DNA of 64,000 bases from an uncultured Clostridia bacterium (lineage in GTDB: Bacteria > Bacillota > Clostridia > Lachnospirales > CAG-274): positions 1 to 64,000 of the forward strand of contig CALWSK010000004.1 of assembly GCA_944384195.1 (NCBI GenBank), in the 5' to 3' direction. Positions within the stretch are counted from its first letter, which is position 1, and each line of letters begins with the position of its first letter. The notes below the pieces were generated by a model, which had not been told where the DNA came from, did no database searches, and saw only the letters and a list, made by a program, of their open reading frames with translations. Positions 59,008 to 64,000 of the stretch are shown piece by piece. The position numbers were made by a program, and so were the translations under genes.

Positions 59008-59892
59008 TTAATTTGTAAAAATTTTTATTGCTTTAGGGATATTTTTTATAGTAACAGGAAGAGCTGGACCAACTTCTCCATCTAAATCACAAGATATATT
59101 TTCTTTAGACTCTATTTTTATATAATTATCTTTAAAAAATACTATTTTATCGTGTTCTAGATATTCTCCTTTTAAAACTTTTAAAACAAAGCTTGGTAAG
59201 TTTGTTATAGATACATTTCTTATGCCTATAAAATCAAAAAGTCCATCGCTTATAGAGGCAGTAGGAGAGAGTTTATCTATTCCGCCAGTTCCTGAAGTAT
59301 TTAATATTAAAAATAAGTCAAATTTATCTTCAAAAGTTTTTTCAGAATTAGTTATTTTTAAAGACAGGGGCTTAGAAAGGTGCATATCTTGAACAGCGCT
59401 TATATAATATGCAACTTTACCAAGAGCATCTTTAAAATTTTTATCTATTTTTTCGCTAATGTTTGCAAACATACCTCCAGCACAAACATTTATAAAATAT
59501 TTATCATTACAAAGACCTATATCAACTTCAGATACATTATTTTTTAATATTATATCGCAAGCCTCATCTGGTTCTTTAGGAAGCTTTAAAAATGTAGCAA
59601 AATCATTTGCAGTACCAGAAGGTATTATAGCTATAGGTATATGGTTTAGTCCATATTTCATAACAGAATTTATAAGAATATTTATGCTACCATCTCCACC
59701 AGATATCATAAATGCATCGTAAAAATCTTTAGGGATAGTTTTTAAATGATCTTGTATATCCCCAGATTTTATACTTCTAAAAATATGTACTTCATATCCG
59801 GCATTTTGAAGATTTGTTATGTATATATCTAAGTCAAATTTAAAAGTTTTATCTCCAGAATATGGATTGTAAATTAACTTAATTTTTTTCAT
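59008..59892 (-). CDS. Diacylglycerol kinase-family lipid kinase (YegS/DgkB-like)
   Basis: 294 residues. The catalytic nucleotide loop is ISGGDGSINILINSVM, followed by IAIIPSGTANDFATFLKLP, and a C-terminal beta domain with CDLDGEVGPALPVTI. It phosphorylates a lipid alcohol such as diacylglycerol at the membrane. Its stop codon is 12 bases before the argS start, so the two are co-transcribed. Confidence 0.92.
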   Translation of the reverse strand: MKKIKLIYNPYSGDKTFKFDLDIYITNLQNAGYEVHIFRSIKSGDIQDHLKTIPKDFYDAFMISGGDGSINILINSVMKYGLNHIPIAIIPSGTANDFATFLKLPKEPDEACDIILKNNVSEVDIGLCNDKYFINVCAGGMFANISEKIDKNFKDALGKVAYYISAVQDMHLSKPLSLKITNSEKTFEDKFDLFLILNTSGTGGIDKLSPTASISDGLFDFIGIRNVSITNLPSFVLKVLKGEYLEHDKIVFFKDNYIKIESKENISCDLDGEVGPALPVTIKNIPKAIKIFTN

Positions 59893-60034
59893 AAAAATTC
59901 CCCTTATTACAAACAGTTAGTTATAAAATATAGTGAAATTATAACATAGAAAATAAATAATTTCAAATAAATATAAGACTTTTTAAAATTTATATCGTTT
60001 AATATATAAAATAAGACAAAAAGGGGGAATATAA

Positions 60035-60706
60035 TTGAATTGTAAATATCATCCAAATAAAAAAGCTAGTAACACTTGTAGTATATGTGGAGAATGGCTT
60101 TGTGAAGATTGTGTATTAGATATAAATGGAAGAATATATTGTAAAGATTGTCTTAGAAAAAATATAAATGAAAATGAAATTGTTTCACATAAAAAAGAAA
60201 TAAGAAAAAAAAGCTCTATTCTTACATTAATTTTTTCTTTTATGCCAGGCTGTGCTCAAATGTATCTTGGATTAATAAAAAGAGGAATTTTAATTTTGTT
60301 AAGTTTTTTAGTAAGTATTATATATCTAGAGACTCCAATATTAGCTATAACTATTTTTATTGTTTCATTTTTTGATGGATTTAGGATAAAAGATAAATTA
60401 AATAGTGGAATATATTTAGAAGATAATTTAAATGATATAAAAAACTTCATATTTGAAAATAAAGGATTTTTACTCATACTACTAGCAATAGTTATTATCC
60501 CGGCAATTTTTGATAATATAGAAGATTTTTTTGAAGATTTTTTTGAACATAACATTTTTCATAGTTTAAATATATTAAGATATAATCTTTTAGATATATT
60601 AACTATTTTTATATCTGGACTTATTGTAATAATACCAGTAGTTTGTATTACAGCTATAATTTTAGAAAAAATTAAAAATAATAAAAATAAAAAAAGCATA
60701 GATTAA
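60035..60706 (+). CDS. B-box zinc-binding membrane protein
   Basis: 223 residues beginning at TTG with AGGGGGAA upstream. The first 45 residues form a B-box-like zinc site (CKYHPNKKASNTCSICGEWLCEDCVLDINGRIYCKDC). A charged linker and about five membrane helices follow; MPGCAQMYLGLIKRG resembles TM2-type small domains. Its function is unknown. The last codons and stop lie inside the terminator hairpin, an economical arrangement. Confidence 0.75.
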   Translation: MNCKYHPNKKASNTCSICGEWLCEDCVLDINGRIYCKDCLRKNINENEIVSHKKEIRKKSSILTLIFSFMPGCAQMYLGLIKRGILILLSFLVSIIYLETPILAITIFIVSFFDGFRIKDKLNSGIYLEDNLNDIKNFIFENKGFLLILLAIVIIPAIFDNIEDFFEDFFEHNIFHSLNILRYNLLDILTIFISGLIVIIPVVCITAIILEKIKNNKNKKSID

Positions 60707-60722
60707 ATCTATGCTTTTTTTA
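60691..60722 (+). terminator. Terminator overlapping the end of the B-box gene
   Basis: AAAGCATAGATT paired with AATCTATGCTTT and a T7 run; the TAA stop is in the loop region (60704-60706). Confidence 0.85.
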
Positions 60723-60848
60723 TTAATTTATTGGTTAATATTTAAAGATAAAAATAGAAAAAAATATACATATTAAACATGTATAAGTTATGATTATTCA
60801 TTACACATTTAGTGTGATTATTAAAAATATTTTAAGTATTAAATATAC

Positions 60849-60876
60849 TTGACATTTCAGTAAATATATGTATACT
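60849..60876 (+). promoter_or_regulatory. Sigma-A promoter of the first tandem CPBP gene
   Basis: TTGACA (60849-60854), 16 bases, TATACT (60871-60876). About 140 bases of leader follow. The rest of the 320-base gap is AT-rich with no gene. Confidence 0.65.
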
Positions 60877-60971
60877 AATAGATTGAGAGTCTTATTTTAA
60901 TATTAAAAGATGCTTTACTTATAATTAGTTTTTATATAAAAATACAAATATAAAAACTTTTTAATAAAATT

Positions 60972-61013
60972 AATGTATAATTTTTTGAATATTCAAAATT
61001 ATAATGTATAATT
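60972..61013. promoter_or_regulatory. Palindrome flanked by direct repeats in the CPBP leader, candidate operator
   Basis: TTTTGAATATTCAAAA (60983-60998) is a perfect 16-base palindrome. The 11-mer AATGTATAATT flanks it at 60972-60982 and 61003-61013. It lies just before the GGAGG site of the next gene, where a bound repressor could stop transcription. Confidence 0.4.
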
Positions 61014-61027
61014 ATGGAGGTATACAT

Positions 61028-62002
61028 ATGAAAAATGTTGAAAATTCTACTAAGAATTTTAATCTAAATCCTGATCTATTTATGTTGATATTAACAATAT
61101 TTTGGTTGATAATACCAATTATAACTGGGAAATTTACTGGTATTTTTTATGAACTTTTTCCTTCATTAGAAGAAACAAAAATTTCAAATATTATAGATTC
61201 TATAGATTCTATTATTTCTCTTTTACTACCTATAGTATTATATATATCTATTAAAAAAATTAAAATTAAAGACATAATACCTTTAAATTCTGTGAGTTTA
61301 AAAAATTGTATTTTGATAATATTTATAGCTTTATCTGTATTACAACTAGAAACGTTTGTAGCTAGTATTGGAGATTTTCTTTTTAAAGATACAATTTCTA
61401 AATTTATGTATGAAGAAGAAATAAAGCTTAGTTTATTACAAGTAACTATTACATCGTCATTAGTACCAGCTATAATTGAGGAATTAGCATTTAGAGGAGT
61501 TATATTAAGTGGATATAAAAAACAAAGCTTATTAGTAGGAGTATTAATGTCTAGTCTTTATTTTGGTATGATGCACGGTAATTTATATCAATTTTCCTAT
61601 ACAATAGTATTTGGGATATTTGTAGCTTTTATAGTAAAAATAACAAATTCAATATATTCTGGTATGATAATGCATTTTGTAAGTAATTTTACAGATACAA
61701 TAGATACTTATATTCAAATAAAGATTAATCCACAATATGTTAATGAAGTTGAGCAAATAACTAGTATTTCAGATATTTGGCATGATTTTTTTAGATTTTT
61801 AATTGTATTACCATTTTTAATATTTTTTATATTTCTTTTTATAAAAAATAATAAAGAAGAAATAAAAAGATTAAAAGATGAGAATATAATAATTAAATCT
61901 AATCCAGATAAACCTAAAGTATTTACAGGGTTATTTTTTGTAAATGTAATAATATTTATAATAATTAGTTTAATGGCACAATTAGCTTATAATTTATCTT
62001 AG
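61028..62002 (+). CDS. CPBP-family intramembrane glutamic protease, tandem copy 1
   Basis: 324 residues, about eight membrane helices plus a C-terminal one. Catalytic motifs are EELAFRG (E151, E152, R156), SLYFGMMHGNLYQF and GMIMHFVSNF. The ATG at 61028 follows GGAGGTATAC. Family members act in peptide maturation or immunity. The next gene is a close paralogue with the same residue numbering through the catalytic core, so the pair arose by tandem duplication. Confidence 0.9.
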   Translation: MKNVENSTKNFNLNPDLFMLILTIFWLIIPIITGKFTGIFYELFPSLEETKISNIIDSIDSIISLLLPIVLYISIKKIKIKDIIPLNSVSLKNCILIIFIALSVLQLETFVASIGDFLFKDTISKFMYEEEIKLSLLQVTITSSLVPAIIEELAFRGVILSGYKKQSLLVGVLMSSLYFGMMHGNLYQFSYTIVFGIFVAFIVKITNSIYSGMIMHFVSNFTDTIDTYIQIKINPQYVNEVEQITSISDIWHDFFRFLIVLPFLIFFIFLFIKNNKEEIKRLKDENIIIKSNPDKPKVFTGLFFVNVIIFIIISLMAQLAYNLS

Positions 62003-62134
62003 AAGTAAATATTCTTATAAAATAATAAACAGGTATAAAAATATCTTTTAAAATGTGTTATATATTTCAAAAATTTTAAGATATAAATTAGAAATATATG
62101 ATATTAAAAAATATAAAAATATGGAGGCATAGAT

Positions 62135-63037
62135 ATGAAAAATATTGAAAATTATACCAAAGATTTTAATCTAAATCCTAGTTTATTTATGTTTATGTTA
62201 ATGTTATTTCTTACATTAATATCATTTATACTTGGAGGTATAGCTGGGATTTTTGGAGTATTTTTTCCTTCTTTATTAGAAGAGAAAAATTTATCAATAC
62301 TTAATTCTATAATTTCTATTATTGGTTTTTTGGGACCTGTGGCATTATATATAGTTATTAAAAAAGTTAAAATTAAAGATATAATACCATTAAATCCATT
62401 AAATTTAAAAAACATTTTTTTAATAATATTTATAGGTTTTTCTATAATACCATTAATAACACTTGTAAGTACTATTGGAGATCTTTTTTCTAAAGATATA
62501 ATTTTTGAGCAATTATATGAAGAAGAAATTAATTTAAACTTGTTTCAAACAATTTTTATTACAGCAATAGTTCCTCCTATAATAGAAGAAGTAGCCTTTA
62601 GAGGAGCTATATTAAGTGGATATAAAAAAAATAGTTTATTAATAGGTGTATTAATGTCTAGTCTTTATTTTGGTATGATGCATGGAAATTTAAATCAATT
62701 TTTTTATGCAACAGTACTAGGTATATTTATGGCATTTTTAGTAAAAATAACAAATTCTATATATTCTAGTATATTGCTACATTTTATATTTAATTTTAAA
62801 AGTGTAATAGCACTTTATTTTATAGATAAATTTGGTAATATGAGTTTTAATGAATTAAATGAACCAACTACTATTTTAGATGTAAGAAATTGGGTTATAT
62901 TCTTTTTAATTTCATTACCATTTCTTTTATTATCTATATTTCTTTTCATAAAAAATAATAAAGATGAAATAAATAAATTAAAAGATGAAAATATTATAAT
63001 TAAAAAAATTTTAATAAAGATAAGAAGTATTAAGTAA
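62135..63037 (+). CDS. CPBP-family intramembrane glutamic protease, tandem copy 2, shortened tail
   Basis: 300 residues, colinear with copy 1. It has MKNIENYTKDFNLNPSLFMF, EEVAFRG (151-157), SLYFGMMHGNLNQF and LLHFIFNF. The active site looks intact. After KDENIIIK the frame diverges and stops, whereas copy 1 continues into an extra membrane helix. DNA there (about 63003-63033) still resembles copy 1 in a shifted frame, so the tail was lost by small deletions. It has its own GGAGGCAT site. Confidence 0.88.
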   Translation: MKNIENYTKDFNLNPSLFMFMLMLFLTLISFILGGIAGIFGVFFPSLLEEKNLSILNSIISIIGFLGPVALYIVIKKVKIKDIIPLNPLNLKNIFLIIFIGFSIIPLITLVSTIGDLFSKDIIFEQLYEEEINLNLFQTIFITAIVPPIIEEVAFRGAILSGYKKNSLLIGVLMSSLYFGMMHGNLNQFFYATVLGIFMAFLVKITNSIYSSILLHFIFNFKSVIALYFIDKFGNMSFNELNEPTTILDVRNWVIFFLISLPFLLLSIFLFIKNNKDEINKLKDENIIIKKILIKIRSIK

Positions 63038-63201
63038 ATAATACTATCTTATCTTTTATTTAATTCATTAATATTTTTCTAATTTTCTATTAATTATTTA
63101 TATATTATTTCTAGTTTTTATATATAATTTATACTTTTTGTTTTTCTTCAAAATTTATGTACAACAATGACAATTTTTTGTTATACCTTAGTATTTTTAA
63201 A

Positions 63202-63465
63202 TCATTTTTTTACTGAACATTTATAATTATTATAGTTTTTATTATTTTTGTTTGGAAATTTTCTATTTTTGTTATTACAAGTATTATTATTGAGTTTATT
63301 ATTCTTAAAATTTTTACATTGAGAATAATCATTAAAGTTATCACAAATACCATCATTATTTTTATCTACAAAGTTTGTATTATAATTTGATTGAGCTAAT
63401 ACAGGAACAGACGTTGTAGATATAATTAGAGTTGTTATTATTATTTTTGATACTAGTTTTTTCAT
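63202..63465 (-). CDS. Small secreted Asn/Lys-rich protein
   Basis: 87 residues. The signal peptide MKKLVSKIIITTLIISTTSVPVLAQ is clear. The mature part has one EF-hand-like loop (DKNNDGICDNF) and a low-complexity Asn/Lys tail with five cysteines. It may bind calcium outside the cell. The ATG at 63465 follows GGAGGTAAAA. Not recognised beyond this. Confidence 0.65.
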   Translation of the reverse strand: MKKLVSKIIITTLIISTTSVPVLAQSNYNTNFVDKNNDGICDNFNDYSQCKNFKNNKLNNNTCNNKNRKFPNKNNKNYNNYKCSVKK

Positions 63466-63554
63466 AAATTTTACCTCCATAGATAAATAATTTTATACTT
63501 ATAGTACGGCTTAAAATAATAAATTAATTAGAAATATTTACAAATTTTTTATTT

Positions 63555-63570
63555 TGTTTCACATGAAACA
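63555..63570. other. parS: parS-like site, one mismatch
   Basis: TGTTTCACATGAAACA, a perfect palindrome differing from the parS consensus TGTTNCACGTGAAACA by one central base. Confidence 0.7.
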
Positions 63571-63581
63571 AAATAAAAAAA

Positions 63582-63597
63582 TGTTCCACGTGAAACA
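63582..63597. other. parS: parS site, consensus
   Basis: TGTTCCACGTGAAACA matches the B. subtilis/Gram-positive parS consensus at every defined base. It lies 45 bases before parA and covers the -35 position of its promoter. ParB should load here to organise the origin region. Confidence 0.93.
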
Positions 63598-63603
63598 TTT
63601 TTA

Positions 63604-63612
63604 TGCTATAAT
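63604..63612 (+). promoter_or_regulatory. Extended -10 promoter of parA
   Basis: TGCTATAAT is an extended -10 element. With 17-base spacing the -35 position falls within the parS site, so ParB could regulate parA. Confidence 0.6.
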
Positions 63613-63642
63613 AAATTTAAAAAATATAAGGTGGGTGAAATA

Positions 63643-64000
63643 ATGGGAAAAATAATATCAATTGCTAATCAAAAAGGAGGAGTGGGGAAAACCACAACTT
63701 CTATAAATTTGGCTTCTTCTCTTGCAGAGCTTAAAAGACGAGTGCTTGTGATAGATTCTGACCCACAAGGAAATACAACAAGCGGACTTGGTATAGAAAA
63801 AGATGAGATAGAGCATACGCTTTATGAGCTTCTTTTAGATATTTCTACATTTGAGCAGACAAAAATAGAACTAAATTATTTTGATAATATCCATATATTA
63901 CCAAGCAATATTAATCTATCCGGAGCAGAAATAGAGCTAGTCGGAAAAGAAAATAGAGAATATCTTCTTAAAGATATCTTAGATAAGGTGAAAGATGATT
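63643..64000 (+). CDS. parA: Chromosome-partitioning ATPase ParA (Soj), cut by window end
   Basis: The first 119 residues are present. The deviant Walker A is [20 protein letters not shown], followed by [15 protein letters not shown], diagnostic of ParA/Soj. It has an AAGGTGGGTGA site. parB is expected just beyond the window. The parS sites directly upstream support a chromosomal role. Confidence 0.96.
   Translation, partial: MGKIISIANQKGGVGKTTTSINLASSLAELKRRVLVIDSDPQGNTTSGLGIEKDEIEHTLYELLLDISTFEQTKIELNYFDNIHILPSNINLSGAEIELVGKENREYLLKDILDKVKDD

Noticed and set aside
61028..63037. Bacteriocin or abortive-infection locus around the CPBP pair
   Set aside because: No leader peptide, transporter or regulator is encoded nearby; the family name Abi alone does not support it.

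Overview
ORGANISM. The window is very AT-rich, with A/T-ending codons, strong AGGAGG-type ribosome binding sites and many intrinsic terminators. It carries spore genes (gpr, spoVG, cotJA-cotJB-cotJC, a ytvI-like permease), a flagellin-fliS pair and a large Gram-positive SRP RNA. Together these point to a spore-forming, flagellated anaerobe of the Clostridia (Bacillota), possibly Lachnospirales-like. The species cannot be named from the sequence alone. LAYOUT. Positions 1-160 look like the leader and promoter of a stable-RNA operon reading left out of the window. An orphan amino-acid-binding lipoprotein, a YedZ-like heme membrane protein and fliS-flagellin (with a sigma-28-like promoter) follow. 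From 3.7 to 12.4 kb is the replication-initiation block gyrA-gyrB-recF-yaaA-dnaN-oriC-dnaA, all on the minus strand. oriC is bipartite: DnaA boxes lie on both sides of dnaA. The dnaA-dnaN gap holds a textbook unwinding module of DnaA boxes, a G tract, six TAG trios and an AT-rich element. To the right of dnaA most genes are on the plus strand, as expected for a bidirectional origin. RIGHT OF THE ORIGIN. 12.8-16.4 kb: a C39-like peptidase, glmU and prs. 16.5-17.0 kb: a decayed QueD-like gene. 17.3-19.4 kb: an acetyltransferase and an ECF sigma/RsiV-like anti-sigma pair. 19.5-24.7 kb: spoVG, murC, a TSCPD protein, gpr, rpsT (with a structured leader) and a glycosyltransferase. 24.8-35.2 kb: split chromate transporter, two aminotransferases (one dapL), a MATE pump, an FMN riboswitch with a RibU-like transporter, an SDR, cca, tcdA and wecB. 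35.3-42.5 kb: a complete F1Fo ATP synthase operon (atpZ-I-B-E-F-H-A-G-D-C) whose c subunit carries a sodium-binding signature. 42.5-49.9 kb: bioY under a promoter-overlapping palindrome, a secreted protein, ylxM-ffh-rpsP-khpA, a CPBP protease, a nonsense-broken lipoprotein gene and the cotJ operon. 50-55.6 kb: ytvI-like permease, an Orn/Lys/Arg decarboxylase-like protein, HD-GYP protein, tadA, a HAD hydrolase, SRP RNA and a 54-residue small protein. 55.6-59.9 kb: asnA, rlmH, argS and a lipid kinase. 60-63.5 kb: a B-box membrane protein, tandem CPBP proteases and a small secreted protein. The window ends with two parS sites and the start of parA. HIGHLIGHTS. The most useful observations are the intact DnaA-trio unwinding module, the parS pair at the parA promoter, Asn426 in GyrB (a position tied to quinolone resistance), the predicted Na+-type ATP synthase ring, the structured rpsT leader, the bioY operator, and several recently broken genes. 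I found no CRISPR array, prophage, insertion sequence or clear defence system.
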